Assembly (NCBI RefSeq): GCF_011040495.1
Contig: NZ_CP049037.1
Span: 2,170,001-2,234,000 of the forward strand
Origin: Pseudohalocynthiibacter aestuariivivens
GTDB lineage: Bacteria; Pseudomonadota; Alphaproteobacteria; Rhodobacterales; Rhodobacteraceae
Length of the DNA: 64,000 nucleotides
Direction of reading: 5' to 3'
Part shown: in pieces, positions 19,456-28,995 of the stretch
How positions within the stretch are numbered: the stretch's first letter is position 1
Layout: every line of letters begins with the position of its first letter
The notes under the pieces: generated by a model
Seen by the model: only the letters and a program-made list of their open reading frames with translations
Databases searched by the model: none
Told to the model about the DNA's origin: nothing
Program-made: the position numbers and the translations under genes

Positions 19456-20139
19456 TCACCCGGTCATGGCGCGTTCGCGAAATGCCCTCGTGCTCAGCAT
19501 GATTCCGGCCAGTGTTTCCATCTTCTGCCGTGCCGCACTCAGCTCGCCGATGTCACCCACCACATCGCGCAACATGTTCTGCGCTGCATAATCGACCTGA
19601 TCGACCCCCTGCCGCCCCGGCATCGGTTGCGCCTGAAAGCTGGCCCGCAACCAGATACCGTCCATCACAGTGCGCAACTGAAATGCCGTCTGCTGCGCGC
19701 GCTCCAGTGGCATCATCGGACGCAATGCGCTCAGCAGGTTCGATCGCATCCTCGCATGCACGGCGGTCTGGATGCGCTGGCTCTGACGATGATGTGGAAC
19801 ATCCGAGCACAGGCTGATCCACGCATGACAGATTTCCTGCTGAAAGACCGGCTCGGCAAAGTTACCGACAATAATCGCATATAGCCGCTCCAGCGGTGTT
19901 TCGGCATGATGCAACAGCTCCACCACACATTCACGCAGCACAGTGTTGGCCTTGCGCTGCACCGCCTCAAAAAGCGCATCCTTGTCACCGAAATGATGCA
20001 GCACCACGCCCTTGGACACGCCGGCAATCTTGGCCACCCGCTCCAATGTCGTGCCGCGCATCCCGTACTGGACCAACGCATCAAACGCCGCTTGCGACAG
20101 TTCTGCGCGCCTGATCTCGCCAATACTCTGCCGTGCCAT
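19456..20139 (-). CDS. betI: TetR-family repressor BetI
   Basis: A 227-residue TetR-type regulator. The helix-turn-helix (TTLERVAKIAGVSKGVVLHH, residues 30-49) and the following HFGDKDALFEAV are BetI-like, as is the RTVMDGIWLRASF segment near 160 that lines the choline pocket in the family. In E. coli BetI represses the choline-to-glycine-betaine genes and is released by choline. It lies divergent from betA with a shared 135-base control region carrying an inverted repeat at 20206-20238. Confidence 0.93.
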   Translation of the reverse strand: MARQSIGEIRRAELSQAAFDALVQYGMRGTTLERVAKIAGVSKGVVLHHFGDKDALFEAVQRKANTVLRECVVELLHHAETPLERLYAIIVGNFAEPVFQQEICHAWISLCSDVPHHRQSQRIQTAVHARMRSNLLSALRPMMPLERAQQTAFQLRTVMDGIWLRASFQAQPMPGRQGVDQVDYAAQNMLRDVVGDIGELSAARQKMETLAGIMLSTRAFRERAMTG

Positions 20140-20205
20140 TTTTGCGCTCCGCGTCCCGATCCTGATTGCCCATTACTTATGCTCTGCGCCGCAGGGTCAC
20201 AATAT

Positions 20206-20238
20206 TTACCTTTTGACAGAAAAACTGACCAAAGGTAA
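20206..20238. promoter_or_regulatory. betI/betA operator-promoter region
   Basis: TTACCTTT (20206-20213) and AAAGGTAA (20231-20238) form a perfect 8-base inverted repeat that flanks TTGACA (20213-20218), a consensus -35 for betA. A weak -10 candidate (TAAGTA, 20236-20241) follows at 17 bases. Repressor binding here would block betA transcription, and probably also betI on the other strand. Assignment to BetI is inference from position. Confidence 0.6.
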
Positions 20239-20274
20239 GTAAATGCCAAACCACTGCGCTGGGAGTCGCAAGAT

Positions 20275-21951
20275 ATGCAAGCCGATTACGTGATTATCGG
20301 ATCCGGGTCCGCCGGATCGGCGATGGCCTATCGGCTGTCCGAGGATGGCAAACATTCGGTTCTGGTGCTGGAATACGGCGGGACCGATGCGGGTCCGTTT
20401 ATCCAGATGCCCGGCGCGCTCAGCTATCCGATGAATATGTCGATGTATGACTGGGGCTACACGACCGAGCCAGAACCACATTTGAACAACCGACGTCTGG
20501 CCGCCCCGCGCGGCAAGGTTGTTGGCGGCTCCTCGTCGATAAACGGCATGTGCTACGTGCGCGGTCACGCCTGCGATTTCGACCATTGGGAAGAAACCGG
20601 CGCGACCGGCTGGGGCTATAAACACGTCCTGCCCTACTACAAACGGATGGAAGCATGGCACGACAGCGGCCATGGCGGCGACCCCACATGGCGCGGCACT
20701 GACGGACCGCTGCATGTGCAGCGCGGCCCATTGTCCAATCCCCTCGTCACCGCCTTTGTCGAGGCCGGGCGGCAGGCCGGCTATGAAACCACCGATGATT
20801 ACAACGGCGAAAAGCAAGAGGGCTTTGGGCCCTTCGATCAGACCATCTGGCAGGGGCGGCGCTGGTCGGCGGCCAATGCCTATCTGCATCCTGCACTGAA
20901 ACGGCCAAACTGCGACATGCTGCGGTGCTACGTTCGCCGCGTCATCATCCAAGAGGGCCGCGCCACCGGCGTCGAGATCGAGCGCGGCGGAAAGGTCGAG
21001 ATCGTCCATGCCAACGCCGAGGTGATCGTCGCCGCCTCTGCCTTTAACTCGCCAAAGATCCTGATGCTGTCCGGTATCGGCCCCGCTGCGCATCTGGCTG
21101 ATCATGGCATCGACGTGATCGCCGACCGTTCCGGCGTCGGCCAGAACCTTCAGGATCATCTGGAGCTCTATATCCAACAGCAGAGCATCCAGCCGATCAC
21201 GCTCTACAAATACTGGAACCTGATGTCCAAGGCCATGATCGGTGCGCAGTGGCTCTTTACCAAAACCGGACTTGGCGCCTCGAACCAGTTCGAGAGCGTG
21301 GCGTTCCTTCGGTCGGCTCCGGGCATCAAATACCCCGATATCCAGTACCATTTCTTGCCCATCGCGGTACGCTACGACGGCAAGGCAGCGGCAGAGGGGC
21401 ACGGCTATCAAGCCCATGTCGGCCCAATGCGCAGCAAATCACGCGGCGCAGTCACGCTCGGGTCTGCTGATCCCACTGACGCGCCAAAAATTGCCTTTGA
21501 CTACATGTCTCACCCTGACGACTGGACCGAGTTCCGGCACTGCATCCGCCTCACGCGCCAGATATTCGAGCAGGATGCCTTTGCGCCCTATCGTGGCCAC
21601 GAAATCCAGCCCGGCGAGGATGTCCAAAGTGACGATGCGTTGGATGACTTCATCCGCGAACACGCCGAAAGCGCCTTTCACCCCTGCGGGACCTGCAAAA
21701 TCGGCGCAGTGGACGACCCAAGTGCGGTGGTCGATCCCGAATGTCGCGTAATCGGCGTGGACCGGCTGCGCGTCGCCGACAGCTCGATCTTTCCGCGTAT
21801 ACCCAACGGCAACCTCAACGCCCCTAGCATCATGGCCGGTGAAAAGGCCAGTGATCACATTCTGGGGCGTGGCATGTTGCCCGCATCCAACCACGAGCCG
21901 TGGATTCACCCCGAATGGGAAACCACGGTCAAGGCGGCCAGTCGCGCATAG
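20275..21951 (+). CDS. betA: Choline dehydrogenase
   Basis: A 558-residue FAD-dependent GMC oxidoreductase that oxidises choline to betaine aldehyde (and onward) at the inner face of the membrane. The FAD-binding [17 protein letters not shown] is at the N-terminus, the GMC signature [19 protein letters not shown] near residue 82, and the active-site histidine lies in [11 protein letters not shown] near 466. Length and N-terminus match BetA. It is divergent from betI; betB, the betaine aldehyde dehydrogenase, is not beside it as in many relatives. Betaine made here would serve osmoprotection or catabolism. Confidence 0.95.
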   Translation: MQADYVIIGSGSAGSAMAYRLSEDGKHSVLVLEYGGTDAGPFIQMPGALSYPMNMSMYDWGYTTEPEPHLNNRRLAAPRGKVVGGSSSINGMCYVRGHACDFDHWEETGATGWGYKHVLPYYKRMEAWHDSGHGGDPTWRGTDGPLHVQRGPLSNPLVTAFVEAGRQAGYETTDDYNGEKQEGFGPFDQTIWQGRRWSAANAYLHPALKRPNCDMLRCYVRRVIIQEGRATGVEIERGGKVEIVHANAEVIVAASAFNSPKILMLSGIGPAAHLADHGIDVIADRSGVGQNLQDHLELYIQQQSIQPITLYKYWNLMSKAMIGAQWLFTKTGLGASNQFESVAFLRSAPGIKYPDIQYHFLPIAVRYDGKAAAEGHGYQAHVGPMRSKSRGAVTLGSADPTDAPKIAFDYMSHPDDWTEFRHCIRLTRQIFEQDAFAPYRGHEIQPGEDVQSDDALDDFIREHAESAFHPCGTCKIGAVDDPSAVVDPECRVIGVDRLRVADSSIFPRIPNGNLNAPSIMAGEKASDHILGRGMLPASNHEPWIHPEWETTVKAASRA

Positions 21952-21966
21952 AACTGCGCCGACACC

Positions 21967-22266
21967 CTAACGGATAACAATCTCGTCGCTGCGCAGCAGG
22001 CCTAACACGCTGCGCGCCTGCGCATCCAGCAGATCGAGATCCAGATAGGTATCCGACAACCGCCGCGTCAGATTATCCATGCGTGCCACCTGTGCCTCGA
22101 TCGCCTGCAACTGCGCGCGCAACTCCGCGCTTTCCGCCTCAATCTCGGCGCGACTGAACAGACCAAAATCGCCCTGCACGGCGGCAAATGTGAAATAGAG
22201 GCATAGGCTGAACGCCACAGCAAAATAGGTCAGCACGCCCAGCGCGGGCTTTTTCCGGATGGTCAT
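21967..22266 (-). CDS. ftsB: Septum formation initiator FtsB/DivIC-like
   Basis: A 99-residue single-span membrane protein: short basic N-terminus (MTIRKKPALG), one transmembrane helix (LTYFAVAFSLCLYFTFAAV), then a coiled coil (EIEAESAELRAQLQAIEAQV). This is the FtsB/DivIC layout; FtsB forms the FtsQLB complex of the divisome. The end AQARSVLGLLRSDEIVI matches the typical family C-terminus. The start at ATG 22266 lacks a strong site. It converges on betA and is divergent from aidB. Confidence 0.88.
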   Translation of the reverse strand: MTIRKKPALGVLTYFAVAFSLCLYFTFAAVQGDFGLFSRAEIEAESAELRAQLQAIEAQVARMDNLTRRLSDTYLDLDLLDAQARSVLGLLRSDEIVIR

Positions 22267-22443
22267 TTTTGGTCTGCCTCGATGCCTTGCAATATCCGCG
22301 CCTCTGCCGGGCACTATGCCGTGACATTCGCATATTCCACCCGGTTTGGGAATCACTTTCCCGCATTACAGCGCGCGGACATCTCAGGCGTTGCAATCAG
22401 GACGTGTGATCCGCTTAATGGTTCCGCCAAAGGAGCGACACAG

Positions 22444-24057
22444 ATGCCGATTTCCCCACCCCATTCAGAGACTGATACACACGCCGTCACCAACCAGCCT
22501 GAACTGCGTGGCGATCTGGACCTCTGGGCAGACGATCCGGCGTTGCAGGATCACGGTCACACCGCAGACGCCGCGCATCTGGCGCAGTACGGCGCAAAAT
22601 TGGGCCGGACCGAGATCCGCGCCAAAGGCCGCACCGCGAACCATCACCCGCCCGAGGCCGTTCTGTTCGATGCAGGCGGTCGGCGGCTGGACGAGGTGCA
22701 CTACCACCCGGCCTATCACGACCTGATGCAGATCGGACTGACCGCAGGCTATGCAGCCCTGCCGTGGGAAGGAGCCAAAGGCGGGCACAGCACACATGCC
22801 GCGATGGTGTACCTGACCAGTCAGGTCGAACCGGGCGTTTGCTGCCCGATGACCATGACGTATGCCGCCGTACCCGCCCTGCGCGCGACACAGGCGCTCT
22901 TTGCCGAATGGGTGCCGAAACTGACGGCACGGATGCACGACCCTGCGCCCGCGCCCCTGCGGCACAAAGCGGCAGCGACAATGGGCATGGCGATGACCGA
23001 AAAGCAGGGCGGCTCCGACCTGCGCGGGACCACGACGCAGGCTGTCCGCGACGGTGATCTATACCGCCTGCGCGGGCATAAATGGTTCTGCTCGGCGCCG
23101 ATGTCAGACGGGTTCCTGACGCTGGCGCAGACGCCCGGCGGCCTGACTTGCTTTGTCGTGCCCCGCTGGCTGGAGGGCGCGCGCAACGCCGTCCACATCC
23201 AGCGGCTAAAGGACAAGCTCGGCAATCGCTCAAACGCATCGGCAGAGATCGAATACGCCGACGCCTATGCGCACCGGCTGGGCGATGAAGGCGCTGGCGT
23301 CCGCACGATCATCGAGATGGTGCATCACACCCGCCTTGATACGGCAATGGCCCCGGCCGGGCTGATGCGCGCGGCATTGACCAAGGCGCATCACTGGGCC
23401 ACCCATCGCAGCAGTTTCGGCGCGCAACTGATCGACCAGCCGCTGATGCGCCGGGTGTTGGCCGATCTGACGCTGGATTGGGAGGGCACTCTCGCACTTG
23501 GCCTGCATGTCGCGCGCGCCTTTGACAGCACCGACGAGGCGGATCGCGTGTTCGCACGGCTGGGCGTGGCGTTGGCCAAATACCTCGGGAACAAGCTATG
23601 CCCGCCGCTGGTCTACGAGGCGATGGAATGCCTGGGCGGGATGGGCTATGTCGAGGACACCCCCCTACCAATGCTCTATCGAGAGGCCCCGCTTAATGCG
23701 ATCTGGGAGGGGTCGGGTAACGTGATCTGCCTCGACATCCTGCGCACTCTGCACAGCGTCCCGGACGCCACTGACATACTCAGCGCAGAGTTAAACACCG
23801 CCACCGGCCAATCCGCCCAGTACGACGCCGCGCTAAAAATGCACATACAGATGTTTCCGAACCTGCCGGACGAGGCCGATCTGCGCTGGTATGTCGAAAG
23901 TCTGGCCACCCTGATGACCGCCTCAGTGCTGATCCGCCACGCGCCCCCTGCCGTCAGCGACGCCTATGCCGCGACCCGGCTGGACGCGCGCGGGCGCACC
24001 GCCGGGGCCATTACCGGTGTGGACACGACGGCGATACTGGCGCGGCTCATGGGCTGA
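22444..24057 (+). CDS. aidB: AidB-type acyl-CoA dehydrogenase family protein
   Basis: A 537-residue acyl-CoA dehydrogenase-family flavoprotein whose sequence follows E. coli AidB: MAMTEKQGGSDLRGTTT near residue 180, RLKDKLGNRSNASAEIEY near 257, and the catalytic region PLNAIWEGSGNVICLDILR near 420. AidB is induced by alkylating agents in E. coli and binds DNA and FAD; it may destroy alkylating agents. ATG 22444 follows AAAGGAG; the open frame continues upstream to 22282 without a site. Its neighbours give no clue to function, and no Ada box was seen. Confidence 0.9.
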   Translation: MPISPPHSETDTHAVTNQPELRGDLDLWADDPALQDHGHTADAAHLAQYGAKLGRTEIRAKGRTANHHPPEAVLFDAGGRRLDEVHYHPAYHDLMQIGLTAGYAALPWEGAKGGHSTHAAMVYLTSQVEPGVCCPMTMTYAAVPALRATQALFAEWVPKLTARMHDPAPAPLRHKAAATMGMAMTEKQGGSDLRGTTTQAVRDGDLYRLRGHKWFCSAPMSDGFLTLAQTPGGLTCFVVPRWLEGARNAVHIQRLKDKLGNRSNASAEIEYADAYAHRLGDEGAGVRTIIEMVHHTRLDTAMAPAGLMRAALTKAHHWATHRSSFGAQLIDQPLMRRVLADLTLDWEGTLALGLHVARAFDSTDEADRVFARLGVALAKYLGNKLCPPLVYEAMECLGGMGYVEDTPLPMLYREAPLNAIWEGSGNVICLDILRTLHSVPDATDILSAELNTATGQSAQYDAALKMHIQMFPNLPDEADLRWYVESLATLMTASVLIRHAPPAVSDAYAATRLDARGRTAGAITGVDTTAILARLMG

Positions 24058-24088
24058 CACGCCACGCGCGCATGGTGCTGCGCGCGCC

Positions 24089-24982
24089 TCAGCCCGCGAC
24101 AGACGCCCGGTGAATACTGTCAATCGTGTCGGAAATCGTCGCGTTGAATTCCGCATCGCTTTGATCCGCCGACAGCCCTTCGGTCAGCGCCCGGCTAAAG
24201 CTGGCGATGACACCCGTATTCTGCGACAGCCGGTCATTGGCCTCGTCACGCGAATACCCACCCGACAGGGCGACAACCCGCATGACCGCACGATGATCGA
24301 CCAGCGATTTGTAATGGTTTGCCACTTCCGGCAGCGTCAGCTTCAGCATCACCTGCGTGCCCTCGGGCAGCGCATCCAGTGCCTTGGTCAACTCGGCCAG
24401 CAGAATATCCTCGGCCTCGGCCTTGTCCGCGATGGTGATCGTCACCTCGGGCTCGATGATCGGAATCAGGTCGTGACTCAATATCTGCTTACCAAGCTCG
24501 AATTGCTGCGCCACGTTGGCAGCAATGCCACTGGCGGATGCGGCATCAATAACTGACCGCATCTTGGTCCCGAAAATGCCCGCTGCATTGGCGCGCGTCA
24601 GCAGTGCATCCAGATCGGGCATCGGCTTCATCAGACGCACGCCATCGGCCTCGTCCTCCAGCCCCTTATCCACCTTCAGGAACGGCACGACCCCGCGCTC
24701 TTCCCACAGGAACTGCGACGTGGGTTTGCCATCAATCTGTCGATCCATCGTCATCTCGAACAGGATCGCCCCGATCACCTTTTCCCCGGTAAAGGCAGGG
24801 GCTTGTGCGATGCGCGCCCGCATGGCGTGGATCAGGTCGTACATCTCTGCATCCGAACCATACGCGCTCTCTTCCACGCCATAGAGCTTCAGTGCCTTGG
24901 GGGTAGAACCACCGCTTTGGTCGAGTGCGGCAATAAATCCGCCTGCGCTGCGCATCTTCTCGGCTTGGGTCTGGTTTGGCAT
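24089..24982 (-). CDS. Class I fructose-bisphosphate aldolase
   Basis: A 297-residue class I (Schiff-base) aldolase of the bacterial type. The start MPNQTQAEKMRSAGG and SGGSTPKALKLYGV are typical, IIEPEVTI is the conserved phosphate-region strand, and the Schiff-base lysine is likely in VMLKLTLPE near residue 213. It cleaves or forms fructose-1,6-bisphosphate in glycolysis and gluconeogenesis. pgk lies 2.7 kb away on the same strand, separated by two exported proteins. Symbol left empty because fda and fbaB naming varies. Confidence 0.93.
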   Translation of the reverse strand: MPNQTQAEKMRSAGGFIAALDQSGGSTPKALKLYGVEESAYGSDAEMYDLIHAMRARIAQAPAFTGEKVIGAILFEMTMDRQIDGKPTSQFLWEERGVVPFLKVDKGLEDEADGVRLMKPMPDLDALLTRANAAGIFGTKMRSVIDAASASGIAANVAQQFELGKQILSHDLIPIIEPEVTITIADKAEAEDILLAELTKALDALPEGTQVMLKLTLPEVANHYKSLVDHRAVMRVVALSGGYSRDEANDRLSQNTGVIASFSRALTEGLSADQSDAEFNATISDTIDSIHRASVAG

Positions 24983-25099
24983 GTGGGCGGCTCCGCTCGC
25001 TAATGAATGGGTCGAATTGCCCCGCTTCTAGGCGAGCGTGGCGTGCGTTGCAATTGTGGTGGCGCTAACGCGCACCACCCACCACACCATAACCGTCAT

Positions 25100-26707
25100 T
25101 CAGTCACTCCGACCAAACCGCGCCGCCAGATCCAGCTCGATCCAGTCCTTTAACGCCAGTTCCTGTAGCTTGGCGCGTGTCTGCATCCACATCTCGGTGA
25201 CGTCCTCGCCGCGATTGGCGAACCGCGCCTCGATATCCTCGCGCAGAGGACGCGCGCCAATATCGCCCGCTGCTTCGGCAATCAGCGCATAGTAATACGC
25301 CAGCCGGTACGACCGCGCCGCGCCCAGCCCGGTGAACCGCGCCAGCGCCATGCGCCTCACCTCGCGCACATCGCCATCCGCAGGCAGGGCGTCAGTCCCA
25401 ACAATGACATCGCTGTCATCCAGATACGCCTTTTGCGTCTCAATCACCGCAACCGTCGTCATGCGCGCCTCCAGCGCATCCAGCAGCGGCACCGCCTCGG
25501 GCAGACGCGCCTCGCTGGCGATCAGCGCATGCAGATAGGCGGATCGCGCATCATGTGGCATCAACGCCCGCGCCGTCAGCAACGCCGCCTGTGCGCCATC
25601 GGCGCTGGTCGCGTCCACCATCTGCGCCAACAGTTCCGGCACCAGTGCCTCGGCGCGGGGCAGGCCACGCCCCTCCAGCAACGCCCCGGCCAGTTCCAGC
25701 CGCTCGGCACGCGTTAACTCGCCATTGGTGCGCGACAACAGATCGGAGCTGATCAACTGTGACTGCGCCAATGGGGCGGAACGTGCGTCGGGTGCCAGCG
25801 CCTGAAGCAGCTCTTCAGGCGACTGGTACACTTCCGGCTCGATCACAATGCCACCCACCGGCAATTCCGCCTCAATGGTAATCTCGCCGGGTTCGCGGAC
25901 GAAACGCGCCACGTGATCCATCAGATCATCGATGAATCTCCGTTCGGTCGAGGTCAGCGCCCGGGTCCCGTTCTGGCTGAGCATATTGGTCAGCTCTTCG
26001 GTGCCAATGCCGCGAATGATATCCGGCTGGCGCAGGTTCTCGGGCATCAGCTGCGACAGCCGCGCCCAGCCACCATGGTCCTGCACGCCCAGAACCGCAC
26101 GGTGCAACCGCACTGCCGGATCACCGGCATAGCCGTAACGATCCAGCCGGGGCAGGATCGCACCAGACATGGCCACATCGACCGTCGCTAGATCATTGAT
26201 CGTGGCCGAAATATTGGTGCGAATCTCGCCAGAGCCGTGGAAGTAATCCATCTCATAGACCAGCCGATCCACCTCGATCTCGGCATAGCCTGCACTGCGC
26301 AGCATCAGGCCGATGTCACGCTCCAAACAGGCGATACTGGCCTTCGCGCCGATTGCCGTGGCCGACACGTTCGATGCGGCCAGCAACGGGCGATGCTTGC
26401 CAATGTCGAACCGGACGCGGGCCAGCGTGATCTCGCATTGGCGCGCGCGGTCATAGGACAGTTGCGGGCGCAGCGTCACGCCCGACAGCGCCACAGTGCC
26501 GCGCATCACGTCGGTTTCCATATGGTCGTATTCGACCTCCATCTGCGTGCGCAGCGCAGAGATGGCTACGCTGGCCACCGACCCTGCAATCGCGTCCGGC
26601 GTAATCAGGTCCATAAACCCCGGCTTTGGATCGCCTTCGGCAATCGCACCCACGGGCAGCGCGAGACAGGCACAGATAGCGAGTGTGGCGGATTTCAGAG
26701 CATGCAT
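25100..26707 (-). CDS. Large exported protein of unknown function
   Basis: Not recognised. The 535-residue product has a signal peptide (LKSATLAICACLALPVGAIA) and then a soluble protein without cysteine-rich or repeat structure: an N-terminal beta-rich part with paired patterns (YDRARQCEITLARVRFDIG, VDRLVYEMDYFHGSGEIR) and, from about residue 270, a helical part of short alanine- and leucine-rich helices resembling TPR/Sel1-type repeats (ARALMPHDARSAYLHALI). It is probably periplasmic. ATG 26707 follows AAAGGAC. The gene stands alone between fba and the repeat protein. Confidence 0.72.
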   Translation of the reverse strand: MHALKSATLAICACLALPVGAIAEGDPKPGFMDLITPDAIAGSVASVAISALRTQMEVEYDHMETDVMRGTVALSGVTLRPQLSYDRARQCEITLARVRFDIGKHRPLLAASNVSATAIGAKASIACLERDIGLMLRSAGYAEIEVDRLVYEMDYFHGSGEIRTNISATINDLATVDVAMSGAILPRLDRYGYAGDPAVRLHRAVLGVQDHGGWARLSQLMPENLRQPDIIRGIGTEELTNMLSQNGTRALTSTERRFIDDLMDHVARFVREPGEITIEAELPVGGIVIEPEVYQSPEELLQALAPDARSAPLAQSQLISSDLLSRTNGELTRAERLELAGALLEGRGLPRAEALVPELLAQMVDATSADGAQAALLTARALMPHDARSAYLHALIASEARLPEAVPLLDALEARMTTVAVIETQKAYLDDSDVIVGTDALPADGDVREVRRMALARFTGLGAARSYRLAYYYALIAEAAGDIGARPLREDIEARFANRGEDVTEMWMQTRAKLQELALKDWIELDLAARFGRSD

Positions 26708-27062
26708 GACGGCGTCCTTTGGTCCGAGGGGAGATTGCCACAGGCTACGCGAGCGGCTACGCACCGCACAATAGCGGAATCCCTTACCTTTGCCGGCCGC
26801 ACCCGCCAAAGCCCTGCATGGACGATCAAGCCCCCTACCAGATGTGTTGAAGGGCCAGGCTAGATCCCGAACGCAATATGGTTCTGATTAGCTTGATGCC
26901 CTTACAGAGATCTGCGGGGGCGGTTTCAGCACCCCGGATGTCGCCTATGCGGGACTTTCCTGCCGTTCGCGCTTGTATCTTGAATGGCCGTTTTGTTCTT
27001 TCTGCATTCACTCATAAAAAGATACTTACTCTCCCTAAATGCAATGTGTTTCTCCGAATTTT
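26708..27062. other. Intergenic region, AT-rich in its second half
   Basis: No gene supported. From about 26980 the sequence becomes visibly AT-rich, continuing into the GPGGG-repeat gene, which may mark a transferred segment. The first part holds the ribosome site for the minus-strand gene at 26707. Confidence 0.4.
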
Positions 27063-27467
27063 TCAATTAAGATATGACCTGATCAGTTCTGCCTCTTCAG
27101 TATAACCCCAGCGTTCTAGAATAGTCGCAAAAACCGGCAACGGCGGTCGGTTGCTGCAAAACTCACCGGGGCCTGCGTAAAGTCCGCCGCCTGGACCTTG
27201 GTAAAGTCCGCCGCCTGGGCCTTGGTAAAGACCACCGCCTGGGCCTTCGTACATCCCGCCGCCCGGTCCTTGGTACAATCCGCCGCCTGGGCCTTCATAC
27301 ATGCCGCCACCCGGTCCTTTATACAGACCGCCACCAGGGCCTTGATAAAGACTGCTGGCCCACGTGCCAGCCGGGCAGTCCGCGAATGCTCTTGTCGTTG
27401 ACAGCAACAACAAAAACAGACCGATAAAATGAAATTTCAACAAGTTTCTCCAATATAGATATTTCAT
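27063..27467 (-). CDS. Exported YxGPGGG octad-repeat protein
   Basis: A 134-residue protein. The N-terminal signal peptide is hydrophobic (FHFIGLFLLLLSTTRAFA) and cleavage would leave DCPAGTWASS. The middle consists of seven octads of the form YxGPGGGL or YxGPGGGM (x is Gln, Lys or Glu) and a partial eighth YAGPGEFC. The end is a short helical segment (FATILERWGYTEEAELIR). The two cysteines, one before and one after the array, could bridge it. The glycine-proline array suggests an extended or turn-rich surface or matrix element; no enzymatic motif exists. ATG 27467 is preferred because it gives a clean signal peptide; 27506 is an alternative. Confidence 0.78.
   Translation of the reverse strand: MKYLYWRNLLKFHFIGLFLLLLSTTRAFADCPAGTWASSLYQGPGGGLYKGPGGGMYEGPGGGLYQGPGGGMYEGPGGGLYQGPGGGLYQGPGGGLYAGPGEFCSNRPPLPVFATILERWGYTEEAELIRSYLN
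27180..27347 (-). repeat. Seven 24-base tandem repeats coding GPGGG octads
   Basis: Seven consecutive 24-base units lie inside the preceding exported protein gene, encoding YxGPGGG(L/M). Units differ by synonymous and a few non-synonymous changes, alternating Leu and Met at the last position. An eighth incomplete unit follows on the minus strand. This is a coding repeat, not a CRISPR, because there are no unique spacers. Confidence 0.9.
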
Positions 27468-27672
27468 CAATCGTAAATCAAATGGATTGGGTGAGGGAAG
27501 TCGCAAGATTCAGACGAAAAGAGAAATCTCGCAATTTTAGCAGCCGTTTGTAAGACGCGCAGCATCCGTCACTCTGGACTCACAGCAGACGTTCACCCGT
27601 TTGACAATCGCGCCCGACATGGTCGCGATCATTAACACATCTGGCAAGGGGCTTGACGGAATATCCGCACCC

Positions 27673-28866
27673 TTACGCGGCCGCAACCTTCAGCGCCGCA
27701 ACACCCGGCAGGTCCTTGCCTTCCATCCACTCGAGGAAAGCGCCACCCGCGGTCGAGATATAGGTGAAATCATCCGCCGCACCGGCCTTGTTCAGCGCGG
27801 CCACCGTATCGCCACCGCCCGCGACCGATACCAATTGCCCGGCCTTGCTCAACTCTGCGGCGTGGCGCGCGGCGGCGTTGGTGGCTGTATCGAACGGTTC
27901 CAGCTCGAACGCGCCCAGCGGCCCGTTCCAGATCAGCGTTTTCGCGTTGTCGAACACCCGCGCCAGCCGTTTCACACTGGTCGGCCCCGCATCGAGTATC
28001 ATCGCATCATCAGGGCACAAATGCACCGCCAGAACCTCGTGCGGCGCATTCGCCGCGAATTCCCGTGCCACCACGATATCGGCTGGCAGGATGATCTCGC
28101 AGCCCGCCGCCGCCGCCTTGCCCATGATCTCTCGCGCGGTGCCTGCCATCTCGTGTTCGCACAGCGACGTGCCCACCGACAGCCCCTGCGCCGCAAGGAA
28201 CGTGTTGGCCATACCGCCGCCGATCACCAGATTGTCGACCTTCTCCACAAGGTTACCCAACAGGTCCAGCTTGGTCGATACCTTGGCCCCGCCGACCACT
28301 GCGACCACCGGGCGTTTCGGGCGGCCCAGCGCCGCCTCCAGTGCGGTCAATTCGGCCTGCATCAGGCGGCCCGCACAGGACGGCAAATGCTGCGCAATGC
28401 CGGTTGTGCTGGCATGCGCCCGGTGCGCGGCAGAAAACGCATCGTTGCAGTAAATGTCGCCCAATCCCGCCAGACGGCGGGCAAAATCGGGGTCGTTCTT
28501 CTCTTCACCGGGGTAAAAGCGGATATTCTCCAGCAGCAGCACATCGGCGGCCCGCGCCTCTTCGGTCAGGTTCTCGGCCCCCTCCAACGTCTCGATCAGG
28601 CGCACAGACCGGCCCAGCGCCTCGCGGAGCGCCGCCAGAACCACGCGCAGCGACATATCCAGAACCACCTTGCCCTTGGGGCGTCCGAAATGGGCGATCA
28701 GCATCGGCTTGCCACCGCGGGCGAGGATATCGTTGATCGTCGGCACGATCCGTTCGATCCGGGTGGCATCGGTGACCCGGCCATTCTCGACCGGCACGTT
28801 GATGTCCACACGGGTCAGCACGCGCTGCCCCGCAAGGTCCATGTCATCCAGCGTTTTCCAGCTCAT
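27673..28866 (-). CDS. pgk: Phosphoglycerate kinase
   Basis: A 397-residue phosphoglycerate kinase, converting 1,3-bisphosphoglycerate and ADP to 3-phosphoglycerate and ATP. The N-terminal signature [19 protein letters not shown], the [10 protein letters not shown] basic patch, the [14 protein letters not shown] hinge near residue 200 and the C-terminal ATP site [16 protein letters not shown] near 350 are all present. Length is normal. It is divergent from the cyclophilin pair, with 129 bases between. Confidence 0.97.
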   Translation of the reverse strand: MSWKTLDDMDLAGQRVLTRVDINVPVENGRVTDATRIERIVPTINDILARGGKPMLIAHFGRPKGKVVLDMSLRVVLAALREALGRSVRLIETLEGAENLTEEARAADVLLLENIRFYPGEEKNDPDFARRLAGLGDIYCNDAFSAAHRAHASTTGIAQHLPSCAGRLMQAELTALEAALGRPKRPVVAVVGGAKVSTKLDLLGNLVEKVDNLVIGGGMANTFLAAQGLSVGTSLCEHEMAGTAREIMGKAAAAGCEIILPADIVVAREFAANAPHEVLAVHLCPDDAMILDAGPTSVKRLARVFDNAKTLIWNGPLGAFELEPFDTATNAAARHAAELSKAGQLVSVAGGGDTVAALNKAGAADDFTYISTAGGAFLEWMEGKDLPGVAALKVAAA

Positions 28867-28995
28867 CGTGCACCCCTTGGCTCTGTCTCTCGCGGGTTCT
28901 CATGGCCCGATCCCGCCGTACCGTCAACCTCTGCGCTTGGCATTCCGGACCCAAGACCCTACGTATCAGGACAAACCAGACAAAAGGAGGCCCCG

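Noticed and set aside
20206..21417. A 403-codon minus-strand frame across betA
   Set aside because: It is the complement of a clear choline dehydrogenase, runs through the betI/betA control region and shows no known domain.
27180..27347. The 24-base repeats as a CRISPR array
   Set aside because: The units are contiguous, in frame with one protein, and have no spacers.
27601..28995. A long plus-strand extension before the first cyclophilin
   Set aside because: It is antisense to pgk; the cyclophilin begins at ATG 28996 after a strong ribosome site.
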